Shown here: positions 26,275 to 34,630 of the stretch, in pieces | Numbering within the stretch: position 1 is the first letter of the stretch | How the letters are laid out: each line of letters starts with the position of its first letter | DNA from: Segatella hominis | Lineage (GTDB): Bacteria; Bacteroidota; Bacteroidia; Bacteroidales; Bacteroidaceae | Direction: 5' to 3' | DNA length: 64,000 bases | Assembly (NCBI RefSeq): GCF_019249725.2 | Contig: NZ_CP137559.1 | Coordinates: forward strand, 1,159,501-1,223,500 | Notes under the pieces: generated by a model | What the model saw: only the letters and a program-made list of their open reading frames with translations | Database searches by the model: none | Told to the model about the DNA's origin: nothing | Translations under genes and position numbers: made by a program

Positions 26275-27228
26275 TTATTGCTTAAAGAGTTTTGATATTT
26301 CTTCTATAGGGAGATGAGTGGCTTGGGCAATCTGCTCTGGTGATAATCCCATCGCTTTCAACTGATTAGCAATTTCTAAAGAACATTCTGCTCTGCCTTC
26401 TGCTCTGCCTTCTGCTCTGCCTTCTGCTCTGCCCGCCGCAAGTCCTTCATCTTTCCCCTCCTGAAAGCCTTCATCACGGCTAGTATCAAAGAGGCTCTTC
26501 ATGTGCCTTATTGACTCCATGTGGCGATAATAAGCCTTTTTGTCTTTTTCAGAGAGCGAATCGACACGTAAGCACTCACGGGCCTCAGCAAGACCAGCAG
26601 CCTTTGCCTTGGCACTGATATTACCAGTCTTCAAAAATTCTATCCACTCATCTAATGGAGTGGTAGCTACCTGATCGAAATCATTCACACGGAGCACATA
26701 ATACTCAGGGAAGATATCACCTGCAGCCTTACGCTTCAAAATATCATATTCTTTATTACCGAAGAATTTTTCATTTTGTCTGACGGATAGTTTCAAGGTA
26801 TCATGAGGCTGATGAATACCCACAAATTCTGTCTTGCCGTGGTAAACATAATCCTTACCCTGACCCAATTCGAAATAAACAATATTGATGGAGTAAACCT
26901 TTCGCACTTCTTCATAAGGTTTTCCTAAACCGATATATTCTGTGATAGTCTTGGAAACGCCATATAACATACGGTGGAAATATGATAATTCACGGCTATT
27001 CTGTACTTCAATAATGCAGAGTTCTCCCTCCTCGCTTTCGGCGAGGATATCTACACGATTGTATTTGTCTTCTTCATCACTCTGGTTGCCTTCACTTTCG
27101 AGGAAGCGTTCTATCTTGAACTTTTTGCCTATCAGTGATGCCAAAAATCCCTCCAAGACCACAAAATTAGCCTTGTTGCGAAGTAGGCGTTTCATCGCCC
27201 AATCAAAACGAATATAATTTCCCTCCAT
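26275..27228 (-). CDS. Rpn/PD-(D/E)XK nuclease family protein (transposase-like)
   Basis: The start at MEGNYIRFDWAMKRLL matches the usual opening of this family; an ATG four codons earlier is possible. The PD-(D/E)XK core is seen in RVDILAESEEGELCIIEVQN (Asp and the Glu-x-Gln variant of E-x-K). The family is related to RpnA-E recombination-promoting nucleases and often annotated as a transposase. The C-terminus has a charged helix, then GRAEGRAEGRAEGRAE encoded by four 12-bp repeats, and finally a helix-turn-helix-like segment ending LPIEEISKLFKQ. The 317-residue length is near normal. Chromosomal function is unknown; it borders the gene-poor island. Confidence 0.85.
   Translation of the reverse strand: MEGNYIRFDWAMKRLLRNKANFVVLEGFLASLIGKKFKIERFLESEGNQSDEEDKYNRVDILAESEEGELCIIEVQNSRELSYFHRMLYGVSKTITEYIGLGKPYEEVRKVYSINIVYFELGQGKDYVYHGKTEFVGIHQPHDTLKLSVRQNEKFFGNKEYDILKRKAAGDIFPEYYVLRVNDFDQVATTPLDEWIEFLKTGNISAKAKAAGLAEARECLRVDSLSEKDKKAYYRHMESIRHMKSLFDTSRDEGFQEGKDEGLAAGRAEGRAEGRAEGRAECSLEIANQLKAMGLSPEQIAQATHLPIEEISKLFKQ
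26386..26433 (-). repeat. Four tandem copies of a 12-bp unit inside the Rpn-type gene
   Basis: TTCTGCTCTGCC (plus strand) is repeated exactly four times and encodes the GRAE repeats. Units of 12 bases keep the frame, so copy-number changes by slippage would lengthen or shorten the linker without truncating the protein. Confidence 0.95.
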
Positions 27229-27303
27229 AAGCAATATCATTTTTGTTTTACTGCAATGCAGCTTATATTTTTTTCTGATCGGAATTTCGTTATAATGATC
27301 ATC

Positions 27304-27849
27304 TCATGACAGCTGAGTCATATGATAGCCTAATGCTTTCAATTCAACGGCTATTCCCATCAAATACATCTGATGCAATGCGGCGATAAAAGCTCTAAAT
27401 GCAGTCTCTGTACCTGGTTCTATTCCCATATGAGCCAATTGATTCAATGTACGGGAAGCACATTCTGCCACCACATGATTCATTTTCTGATGAGATTCCT
27501 CATCCAAAAGAAGTATTTTCTCACAGATGTAATCATCCATGTGATCAAAATCAATACTATTTTTCAAGTATTCATAATGATTCTCTACCTTACTATACAA
27601 CTCCCAATCTACATCCCAATATTTAGCCATTGCCAATCCTACAAACATAATCCAACCGAGTGACACGGTAGGATATTTTGTAAATTCCTTCATTGCATCC
27701 GGCAAATAGCTTTCACCAATCTTTGCCCAGAGTTCTTCCAAATCTGGAGCTTCCGGCAAATGTTCATCTACTCGATCAATAGAACATAAATACTGGTGAA
27801 GATCACGCTTGAAGATTTCTTCGAAATTCGTATTCTTATCAATTATCAT
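27304..27849 (-). CDS. Conserved hypothetical protein
   Basis: I do not recognise the family. The start at MIIDKNTNFEEIFKRDLHQYL lies 13 bases after the trxB stop; longer in-frame starts reach back into trxB and are unlikely. The 181-residue product is soluble-looking, mostly helical and rich in Met, Trp and acidic residues (YPTVSLGWIMFVGLAMAKYWDVDWELY in the middle, the only hydrophobic part). It is probably co-transcribed with trxB. No motif suggests a function. Confidence 0.7.
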   Translation of the reverse strand: MIIDKNTNFEEIFKRDLHQYLCSIDRVDEHLPEAPDLEELWAKIGESYLPDAMKEFTKYPTVSLGWIMFVGLAMAKYWDVDWELYSKVENHYEYLKNSIDFDHMDDYICEKILLLDEESHQKMNHVVAECASRTLNQLAHMGIEPGTETAFRAFIAALHQMYLMGIAVELKALGYHMTQLS

Positions 27850-27862
27850 GACAATCTTCCGA

Positions 27863-28795
27863 TTAAAGCTGTTGTAAATATCGGTCTGCCTCAATGGCTG
27901 CTTTGGCACCAGAACCTGCTGCAACGATTCCCTGACGATAAACCGGGTCTGCCACATCTCCTGCTGCAAAAACACCAGGTACATTTGTGCTCGCAGTGCC
28001 AGGAATAACCTTGACAAATCCCTGCTCATCCAAGTCGATGTAATCCTTAAACAACTCAGTATTAGGCTTATGACCAATTGCCAGGAAGAAGCCATCTATG
28101 GCAATATCAAATTCTTCCTCATCACTTTCGCCCTTGCGCTTCACAAGGTGAGCACCTTCTACACCATTTTCACCAAAGAGTCCTAATGTATTTGTTTCAA
28201 AAAGAATCTCAATATTCTCTTTCTCCTTCACGCGCTGCTGCATAATCTCTGCGGCTCTAAGATAAGGTTTTCTTACAATCATATAGACTTTTTTAGCCAG
28301 TCCGGCAAGATACAGGGCCTCTTCACAGGCAGTATCACCTCCACCAACTACTGCTACGGTACGCTTACGATAAAAGAAACCATCACAGGTGGCACAAGCA
28401 GAAACACCTTGTCCGCGATATTTTTCCTCATCAGCCAAACCTAAATATTTGGCAGAAGCACCTGTAGCGATAATGACTGTATCAGCAAGGATTTCATTTC
28501 CACGCTCGTCAACTATATGGTAAGGGCGCTTACTGAAATCTACCTTAGAAATACTGCCATCACGGATATCGGCTCCAAAGCGAGAGGCCTGTTCCTTCAA
28601 GTCCATCATCATCTGGTTGCCATCCACGCCATTAGGATAGCCTGGGAAATTCTCTACGATTGTAGTGGTGGTCAACTGGCCTCCTGGCTGAATACCTGAA
28701 TAAAGAACGGGTTTCAAATCAGCTCTTCCTGCATATATGGCTGCTGTATATCCAGCAGGACCACTTCCGATAATCAAAGTCTTTACTTGTTCCAT
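27863..28795 (-). CDS. trxB: Thioredoxin reductase
   Basis: This flavoprotein passes electrons from NADPH to thioredoxin. The start at MEQVKTLIIGSGPAGY gives a 310-residue protein with the FAD-binding GSGPAGY (residues 11-17), the redox-active CATC (134-137), the NADPH-binding VVGGGDTACEEA, and the C-terminal FAD motif GVFAAGDVADPVYRQ. An in-frame ATG twelve codons earlier sits in the region between promoter and gene and lacks family similarity. A promoter lies 25 bases upstream. Confidence 0.96.
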   Translation of the reverse strand: MEQVKTLIIGSGPAGYTAAIYAGRADLKPVLYSGIQPGGQLTTTTIVENFPGYPNGVDGNQMMMDLKEQASRFGADIRDGSISKVDFSKRPYHIVDERGNEILADTVIIATGASAKYLGLADEEKYRGQGVSACATCDGFFYRKRTVAVVGGGDTACEEALYLAGLAKKVYMIVRKPYLRAAEIMQQRVKEKENIEILFETNTLGLFGENGVEGAHLVKRKGESDEEEFDIAIDGFFLAIGHKPNTELFKDYIDLDEQGFVKVIPGTASTNVPGVFAAGDVADPVYRQGIVAAGSGAKAAIEADRYLQQL

Positions 28796-28817
28796 AGTTT
28801 TTATATTTATTTTTATG

Positions 28818-28848
28818 CAAAGATACGGCAATTCAAATGAACTGCAAA
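28818..28848 (-). promoter_or_regulatory. Promoter of trxB
   Basis: On the minus strand TTTG (28845-28848) and TATCTTTG (28818-28825) are 19 bases apart. Confidence 0.7.
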
Positions 28849-28920
28849 ATATTTCCCTTTCTTTTTTATACTTTATACTAATATTATGCGAAATTTGGAT
28901 ATAATCCAGATATTTTTTGT

Positions 28921-28928
28921 TAACTTTG
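28921..28928 (+). promoter_or_regulatory. -7 box of the ATPase-CYTH gene
   Basis: TAACTTTG fits the -7 consensus 28 bases before the ATG. The nearest TTTG (28894-28897) is 23 bases upstream, a little far. Confidence 0.5.
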
Positions 28929-28956
28929 CAAACAAAATAAAGAAAATAAATACGGA

Positions 28957-30057
28957 ATGAATACTATTAAGAAAATCGTGCTTACCGGTGGACCATGTGC
29001 TGGTAAGACTACTGCACTGGTGAAAGTTATTGAGCATTTCTCCAGTCTGGGATACAAGGTTTTCACAATCCCAGAGGTGCCTACGATGTTTACGCAGGCG
29101 GGTATGAATTATTTGACATCCAACAAAGATTTCTTCTACGTTGGAGAGAAAGCTACACTCCTGACCCAACTGCATCTCGAGGACTGTTTTTACAAAATGG
29201 CTCAGACGCTCGAACAGCCTGTTCTCATCGTCTGCGATAGGGGAGTAATGGACATCTCGGCTTATCTTTCACCGCAGCAATGGCAAGATATTATCGGAGA
29301 AATTGGCTATACGCAGACTCAACTGAGAGACGAGAGATATGATGCCATACTTCACTTGGTTTCTGCTGCGGATGGTGCTGAGCAATTCTACACAACAAGC
29401 AACAATGCCCAGCGCCTGGAAAAGGCTGATGAAAAGGGTCTTCAAATAGCCCGCGAATTGGACAAGCGTGTCATTGAGGCATGGACGGGTCATCCACATC
29501 TGAGAGTGATCAACAATCATGAAGACTTTGACAACAAGCTGAATCGCGTGCTCAAAGAGATTTCTAATGTACTTGGAATTCCTCAGCCAATAGAGGAGGA
29601 AAGAAAGTATATTGTCAAATTGACTGGCAATGTGCCAAATAGTATTGACAGCGATATTGTACAGACATACTTGACTGGTGAACCTAATTGTGAGATTCGT
29701 TTGCGCAAGCGCCGCTTTGAAGAAAAGGAAGTATTTGTACATACTACCAAGAAGAGAATATCTGACACAGAACAAATAGAAACAGAACGCCAGATAAGCA
29801 GCAATCTTTATGAGTCGCTTCTCCAGCAGGCGGATCCTTACCGCCAAACCATCAAGAAGCATCGCAAGAGTTTTATCTGGAAAGGTCAGTATTTTGAATT
29901 GGATTCCTTCGAATCTCCTGTGAATGATCTGATGATACTTGAAACAAAGGGTATTGCAAAACAAGAGAGCGTGAAATTCCCGCCATTCATTCAAGTTGTA
30001 GAAGACATCACGGGTAATACTAAATACTACAATTATAATATTGCCTTGAAAAAATAA
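28957..30057 (+). CDS. P-loop (AAA_28/NadR-like) plus CYTH-like fusion protein, Ttd14-type
   Basis: The 366-residue protein starts with a kinase-like P-loop domain: Walker A GGPCAGKTT (residues 11-19) and a later VCDRGVMD motif as in NadR/AAA_28 NTPases. From about residue 205 it has a CYTH-like domain: EEERKYIVKL, CEIRLRKRRF, TKKRI and YFELDSFE supply the charged strands that in CYTH enzymes bind triphosphate and metal. The same order occurs in animal Ttd14, a GTP- and phosphatidic-acid-binding protein. The bacterial function is unknown; a nucleotide- or polyphosphate-handling enzyme is a reasonable guess. It has its own promoter and is divergent from trxB. Confidence 0.8.
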   Translation: MNTIKKIVLTGGPCAGKTTALVKVIEHFSSLGYKVFTIPEVPTMFTQAGMNYLTSNKDFFYVGEKATLLTQLHLEDCFYKMAQTLEQPVLIVCDRGVMDISAYLSPQQWQDIIGEIGYTQTQLRDERYDAILHLVSAADGAEQFYTTSNNAQRLEKADEKGLQIARELDKRVIEAWTGHPHLRVINNHEDFDNKLNRVLKEISNVLGIPQPIEEERKYIVKLTGNVPNSIDSDIVQTYLTGEPNCEIRLRKRRFEEKEVFVHTTKKRISDTEQIETERQISSNLYESLLQQADPYRQTIKKHRKSFIWKGQYFELDSFESPVNDLMILETKGIAKQESVKFPPFIQVVEDITGNTKYYNYNIALKK

Positions 30058-30074
30058 AAGCATATCATCAATTA

Positions 30075-30140
30075 CCCACAGATTTCAGAGATTTACACAA
30101 TTCTTTTGGAAGCCCCAAATAAATCTGTGAAATCTGTGGG
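30075..30140 (+). terminator. Long hairpin, probable terminator after the ATPase-CYTH gene
   Basis: A 20-bp stem with one mismatch (30075-30094 with 30121-30140) and a 26-base loop is followed by ACTTTTTAT. The remaining 30141-30367 holds only a short degenerate repeat and no gene. Confidence 0.65.
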
Positions 30141-30233
30141 ACTTTTTATGCCTATAGGGATTGGCTTATGCAGCCGTTTATATAGCCGTAACGTTCCTGC
30201 TTTAGGGGGTATCGCTACGACCGCAAGGTCGAG

Positions 30234-30298
30234 TTCCGTGAAAATCAGTGAGTAATCCGAGGGGGCAAGAATATTCCGTGAACTCTGCGTAATCCGAT
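30234..30298 (+). repeat. Two degenerate copies of a roughly 25-base unit
   Basis: TTCCGTGAA...GTAATCCGA occurs at 30234-30260 and, shortened, at 30274-30298. No reading frame crosses both cleanly; the origin is unclear. Confidence 0.45.
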
Positions 30299-30367
30299 GA
30301 ATAAGAAATATGAAGAACAAAAAAAAGATGTGTCATAAAACTATGACACATCCTCTTGATTATTTCG

Positions 30368-30438
30368 AGGTGTCTAGCGGAGTCGAACCGCTCTACACGG
30401 TTTTGCAGACCGTTACCTAACCGCTCGGTTAAGACACC
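30368..30438 (-). tRNA. tRNA-Cys (anticodon GCA)
   Basis: The minus strand folds into a cloverleaf: acceptor stem GGTGTCT/AGACACC, anticodon stem ACGGT/ACCGT with loop CTGCAAA giving anticodon GCA, and T-arm GTTCGACTC. The discriminator base is U, the identity base for tRNA-Cys. CCA is not encoded. Confidence 0.95.
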
Positions 30439-30489
30439 TTGTAGATTGAGATATTGTATTTCTCATTTGCGGTTGCAAAGGTACTACTT

Positions 30490-30678
30490 TTATTTGGTTC
30501 CACCAAATTTTTTCCCAACTTTTTCTTGTTTTTTTTCACATTTCTCGAAAAAAGGGCATCCTGCACACTTATAATCGCCACATTTCAGCTGAGATTTGCC
30601 ATTTTTCCACATAATAATAGTGGCATACACAAGGCATGCCACTATTACTATTCCTATTATGATGTATTGAAATACCAT
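30490..30678 (-). CDS. Small Cys-rich membrane protein
   Basis: The 62-residue protein has one N-terminal transmembrane helix (residues 3-22), then CGDYKCAGCPFFEKC with four Cys in 15 residues, and a basic tail. The pattern is like the small Cys-rich membrane proteins found with FeoB, but no feoB is nearby. The Cys set might bind a metal or an Fe-S cluster. It starts 5 bases after the preceding small gene and probably shares its transcript. Confidence 0.6.
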   Translation of the reverse strand: MVFQYIIIGIVIVACLVYATIIMWKNGKSQLKCGDYKCAGCPFFEKCEKKQEKVGKKFGGTK

Positions 30679-30683
30679 AAAGA

Positions 30684-30905
30684 TTAACCTACGGCATTAT
30701 AACCATTTGTAGAATTCTTGCGCATGATGTCGCGGATATTCATCTCCTTGAAACCATCAGCACGCTTCAATTCTTCCAATTCCTTCTCTTCCTCAATATC
30801 CTTTTCTGAACGGGTGAAAGTGAAGGCCTTATACTTAAACTCGGCGATAGCCCATCCGACAAGGGCTACAACTACTAAAGCTATTAAACCAATTAATGCA
30901 TTCAT
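30684..30905 (-). CDS. Small membrane protein, hypothetical
   Basis: I do not recognise this 73-residue protein. It has one membrane helix (IGLIALVVVALVGWAIAEF) and then a charged segment with a run of Glu and Lys, likely cytoplasmic and helical. It lies 13 bases after the acidic-tailed protein gene, in the same direction, and 5 bases before the Cys-rich protein. Confidence 0.6.
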   Translation of the reverse strand: MNALIGLIALVVVALVGWAIAEFKYKAFTFTRSEKDIEEEKELEELKRADGFKEMNIRDIMRKNSTNGYNAVG

Positions 30906-30918
30906 TTTATTTTATTTT

Positions 30919-31746
30919 TTAATATTCATCATCGTCAGCGACATCATTCGCATCATCAAGACCTAAATTTTCAGGATCCTCAAATGTAGTACGATAACTT
31001 TCCTCTGTCAGCTTGTCATCATCGAAAGCGTCATCATCTTCATCGATATCATTGTAATGATCCTCAATCTCTGGTGCATCCTCATCGTCGTCTTCATCAT
31101 CCTCAGCACGCGCACGAAGATCATCCTCACGATCCAATTCGTCTTCATCGGCAAATTTCATGCGCACCTTCTCAACCTGAGGTTTCGCCTTGGCAAAAAT
31201 CGCCTCGGTCCATGTTCCCTTAGGAATTTCCAGCACTTCGAAACCATCATCAAGTTTCTTCTCATAGAGACCGCCTGGCTTATGAAGACGATCCTTAGGA
31301 AGGGTAGTTGTGCTGATATCAAAACCACTCTGAATGATATCTTGGATACTCTGTGGGAGAGATTCCCAGCCACCACCAAAGTTACGTTCCAACACTTCGA
31401 TGAGTTTTGTAGCACTTATGTGATGAATATTCTCATAAGTCAAATCGGTAACACGAAGAATTGGGCGCTTCTTGATAGCGTACTTTACATTCATATCATC
31501 AATACGGAAGGTTCCGATTTTAAAACCTCGTTGGATATATTTATCAATAACGATAGGTTTATCAACTTTGATTTCCTCTATTTCGAAGGCACTACGGATG
31601 ACATCCACATAGCGGCGCTGATTATCTTTCAGATCAGTATCCTTCTCCGCAGCTTCCCAAAGACGGAACACATCGTTCTCCTGTATTTCCCAAACACTTG
31701 ACTTGGTCAAGTGTTTGAGACTCATATTATTTTCCTTTTTCATCAT
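30919..31746 (-). CDS. Conserved hypothetical protein with long acidic C-terminal tail
   Basis: I do not recognise the family. The promoter -7 box lies over an in-frame ATG at 31767, so the start is at 31746 (MMKKENNM) or, with a better AAGGAA site, at 31725 (MSLKHLTKSS). The first 190 residues look globular (SSVWEIQENDVFRLWEAAEK, KYAIKKRPILRV). The last 75 are almost all Asp, Glu and a few Arg, a low-complexity acidic tail that may bind basic protein or metal. Two small membrane-protein genes follow on the same strand. Confidence 0.7.
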   Translation of the reverse strand: MMKKENNMSLKHLTKSSVWEIQENDVFRLWEAAEKDTDLKDNQRRYVDVIRSAFEIEEIKVDKPIVIDKYIQRGFKIGTFRIDDMNVKYAIKKRPILRVTDLTYENIHHISATKLIEVLERNFGGGWESLPQSIQDIIQSGFDISTTTLPKDRLHKPGGLYEKKLDDGFEVLEIPKGTWTEAIFAKAKPQVEKVRMKFADEDELDREDDLRARAEDDEDDDEDAPEIEDHYNDIDEDDDAFDDDKLTEESYRTTFEDPENLGLDDANDVADDDEY

Positions 31747-31764
31747 AAATTCTCTTTTATTTTG

Positions 31765-31796
31765 CAAAAGTAATTACTTATTTTTTAATATGCAAA
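31765..31796 (-). promoter_or_regulatory. Promoter of the acidic-tail gene set
   Basis: TTTG (31793-31796) and TACTTTTG (31765-31772) on the minus strand are 20 bases apart. Confidence 0.7.
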
Positions 31797-31893
31797 TTTT
31801 ATGAGATATTTTTCATTATTATTCTCTATATATAATAAGGTGTACCTTCACAAATATCCATATTATATATAAGGAGTACTTCTTTCAATACTA

Positions 31894-32406
31894 TTAAAGA
31901 CCATTCCAATCGATTGTACGGATGAAATCCAAAGTCTTTATCCAATCGCAATCAATACAGAACTGGATAGGGTAGTCCTTACGGTCATAATAAGCTAAGG
32001 TTACCTCTGTATCAGTATCATTGAACAACTTATGATCTCGGGTTGCCTGCTTGAACAAATTGGTTACAATATCTCTGTTCTTCTTTTTAGCCTCATAAAG
32101 ACGCTTCTGATAGAGAGCAACATATTGATTCATGGCTAAAGCCTGCTCATTGAGTACCTGGATGGTGGCATTCACCTTCTTCAAATCTACATTCTTGTCA
32201 AGCAGGTCAGCTGGTTGCAACAACTTGGAACGAAGATAAGTCATGGCATCATACTTGAAAACCGCAGTCTTGCGCACTTCGATATTTTGGGTTGTATCAT
32301 TTACGGTTGCAAATGAGGTCTTCACTATTTCATTCAGCACATCCTGTGCAGAAGCTGATGCAAATGTGAGCGCTATGAGCGCCATTGCTATGATCATTCT
32401 TTTCAT
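31894..32406 (-). CDS. Secreted hypothetical protein
   Basis: Starting at MKRMIIAMALIALTFASASA gives a clean signal peptide with cleavage before QDVLN; the longer in-frame start at 32463 overlaps a -7-like TACTTTTG (32463-32470) and is unlikely. The mature part of about 150 residues is mainly helical, with two Cys close together (FCIDCDW) near the C-terminus. I cannot name a family. It lies between the acidic-tail gene and the ABC ATPase gene, with spacers at both ends. Confidence 0.65.
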   Translation of the reverse strand: MKRMIIAMALIALTFASASAQDVLNEIVKTSFATVNDTTQNIEVRKTAVFKYDAMTYLRSKLLQPADLLDKNVDLKKVNATIQVLNEQALAMNQYVALYQKRLYEAKKKNRDIVTNLFKQATRDHKLFNDTDTEVTLAYYDRKDYPIQFCIDCDWIKTLDFIRTIDWNGL

Positions 32407-32489
32407 TTTTCTTATTTTTTTAATTAATATTAAAGATTTTTTATCCGTATTCAAACCTTTCACAAAAGTATCAAAGACTTTCTCTACTA

Positions 32490-33974
32490 TCAGGCATGAC
32501 GAATCAAGAAGATGCTGTGATCAATACAAGCAGGCAATTCTTCCTTATAATGGGTCACCATAATCATAGTCTTGTTTTTTCGCTTGCAGAATGCCTCTAT
32601 GACATCTTTCACCAGCCTACGATTCACATTGTCAAGTCCATGAAGTGGCTCATCAAGGATAAGAAGTTCTGGATCCTTCACAAAAGCACGAGCCAACAAG
32701 ACCAGACGCTGCTCGCCGCTGGAGAGTTTGAGGAAACCCGCTTCTTCCTTTCCTTCCAATCCAAAGACCTTCATCCAGAAACGACAGATAGCTAAATCCT
32801 CATCCTTAGGTTTAACATAAAGACCTACAGAATCCATCAAACCACTTGCTACGATACGGATGGCAGGAAGATCTCGCTGATAGGAGCGATGCAGTTCCGG
32901 AGAGACATAACCTATATGCTTCTTAATGTCCCAGATGCTTTCACCGCTTCCACGTGGATTGCCAAAGAGCGCAATATCACAAGCGTAACTCTGCGGATTA
33001 TCAGCACAAACCAAACTCAAGAGGGTAGATTTTCCTGCTCCGTTCTGTCCGCTCAAAGCCCATCTTTCTCCATTCAGAACCGTCCAGTCCAGGTCCTTCA
33101 GAATAATACGTTCACCATATTGGATGCGAACCTTATTCATCTTGACAACTTCCTCATTATGGTATTCACGTTCACTATATGGTAGATCCACAATGGCCTG
33201 CTCCAATTCTGGACTTAAGATGTGATCAGGAACAGGCTGCCTCATCTTCAAATATTCCTCTTTTGTCAGTTTTGGCAATACTTTCATATCTTTCACTTCC
33301 ACAACATGTGTGATGAAATCTGGAATATCGTCGCTCTTGCTCAAGACCAGAATGATTTGCAGCGCACGCTCCGAAGAGAGTGTTTTCAGAAGCTCTTTCA
33401 ACTGATCACGGGTATCTGCATCAAGTCCGATAAACGGATTATCCATGATCAGCACACGTGGTTCTGCGAAGAGGGTAGAAGCCAGCTTGAACTTTCTCAA
33501 CTCTCCACTGGACAAAAGTATCGTATATTTGTCGAGCAAATGCTCCATGTGGAAGAGTTTGTAAATGTGCTTCTGCAGGGCACGGCGCTCCGGCGTATCC
33601 TCTCCAGCCATCTGATAAGCTTCCTCCAGTTTATCTCTGACAATAGGAGTGGACTCATCTATCTCCAATTGGTTCCAGCGCTGCTGCAAGAAATAAGTAC
33701 GGTCATTATCACCGCCATAGGTATCACGGAAAGTGATATATTTGATATTATCACTCACCATCGGCTTGTTGCTCGGAGAGAAATCATAATATGGATCATG
33801 CATTACCAGAGGATGGCGACCCACTATCATATCCACAAACATAGATTTTCCACCTCCATTAGGACCTACGATGGCAATATGTTCACCTTCACAAGCCTCA
33901 AAATTGACAGGCTCAGCCATACGCCATTCCGGCATACGCGTAATGCCATTTTCTATTTTGATAATTGTTTGCAT
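32490..33974 (-). CDS. Two-domain ABC ATPase without membrane domain (ModF/PhrA-like)
   Basis: The start at MQTIIKIENGITRMPEW gives 494 residues. Two nucleotide-binding domains are present: Walker A GPNGGGKS and signature LSSGELRKFKLA in the first, GQNGAGKS and LSSGEQRLVLLA in the second. Walker B of the second reads LILDEPLHGLD, but the first reads LIMDNPFIGLD with Asn in place of the catalytic Glu, so the first site may bind but hydrolyse ATP poorly. There are no membrane helices. The layout resembles ModF/PhrA, whose role is poorly defined. The stop lies 2 bases before the ruvC stop side; the genes run in one direction. Confidence 0.82.
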   Translation of the reverse strand: MQTIIKIENGITRMPEWRMAEPVNFEACEGEHIAIVGPNGGGKSMFVDMIVGRHPLVMHDPYYDFSPSNKPMVSDNIKYITFRDTYGGDNDRTYFLQQRWNQLEIDESTPIVRDKLEEAYQMAGEDTPERRALQKHIYKLFHMEHLLDKYTILLSSGELRKFKLASTLFAEPRVLIMDNPFIGLDADTRDQLKELLKTLSSERALQIILVLSKSDDIPDFITHVVEVKDMKVLPKLTKEEYLKMRQPVPDHILSPELEQAIVDLPYSEREYHNEEVVKMNKVRIQYGERIILKDLDWTVLNGERWALSGQNGAGKSTLLSLVCADNPQSYACDIALFGNPRGSGESIWDIKKHIGYVSPELHRSYQRDLPAIRIVASGLMDSVGLYVKPKDEDLAICRFWMKVFGLEGKEEAGFLKLSSGEQRLVLLARAFVKDPELLILDEPLHGLDNVNRRLVKDVIEAFCKRKNKTMIMVTHYKEELPACIDHSIFLIRHA

Positions 33975-34000
33975 CTTCTTATATATCTTTATAATCAAAA

Positions 34001-34630
34001 TTATTTATGTGTTGTACGATTGAGAGCAGCCATCAACTGGGCTCTCGGCCCCGTAACGGGGGCGCTGCCAGCAACCCTTGCCTGATTCTTGGAAGCATAA
34101 TCCTTCCAGCTGCTATAATGCCTGGCATTGGTTTCCGGCTTTCCCATTTGCAGGAAATGGCAATAAGCCGCACCCAAGGCATCCGTGGCATCCATGAATT
34201 TCGGCATATCCTCATCACTGATGTGCAGCATTCTTTGCAGCATGCCCGCCACCTGTTCCTTGGAAGCCTGTCCCTGGCCCGTAATGGCCATCTTGATTTT
34301 CAGAGGAGCATACTCATGAATCGGCACATCATGATGGATAGCTGCAGCAATAGCCACTCCTTGAGCCCGCCCCAATTTCAGCATAGACTGAACGTTCTTT
34401 CCGAAGAAAGGAGCCTCGATGGCCATCTCATCCGGGAGATACTCATCAATGATACCGGTTACACGCTCGAAGATTTTACCCAATCGGAGATAAGGATCAC
34501 TCTCCTTGCGCATATCGATGACACCCATGACTACCAGCTGAGCCTTATTGCCTGTCACCCTGATGACCCCATAGCCCATCACATTGGTTCCAGGGTCAAT
34601 ACCAAGAATGATTTTCTCTACTTTATTCAT
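34001..34630 (-). CDS. ruvC: Holliday junction resolvase RuvC
   Basis: RuvC cuts Holliday junctions symmetrically with RuvAB. The 209-residue sequence has [14 protein letters not shown] with Asp12, IEAPFFGKN with Glu72, and [12 protein letters not shown] with Asp147 and Asp150, the four acidic residues that bind the metal ions. A C-terminal extension of about 30 residues beyond the core is basic. Its start overlaps the stop of the upstream metallo-hydrolase gene by 4 bases, so translation is coupled. Confidence 0.96.
   Translation of the reverse strand: MNKVEKIILGIDPGTNVMGYGVIRVTGNKAQLVVMGVIDMRKESDPYLRLGKIFERVTGIIDEYLPDEMAIEAPFFGKNVQSMLKLGRAQGVAIAAAIHHDVPIHEYAPLKIKMAITGQGQASKEQVAGMLQRMLHISDEDMPKFMDATDALGAAYCHFLQMGKPETNARHYSSWKDYASKNQARVAGSAPVTGPRAQLMAALNRTTHK

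Noticed and set aside
26386..26433. 12-bp tandem repeat as a CRISPR or regulatory array
   Set aside because: It lies in frame inside a coding gene and has no spacers.
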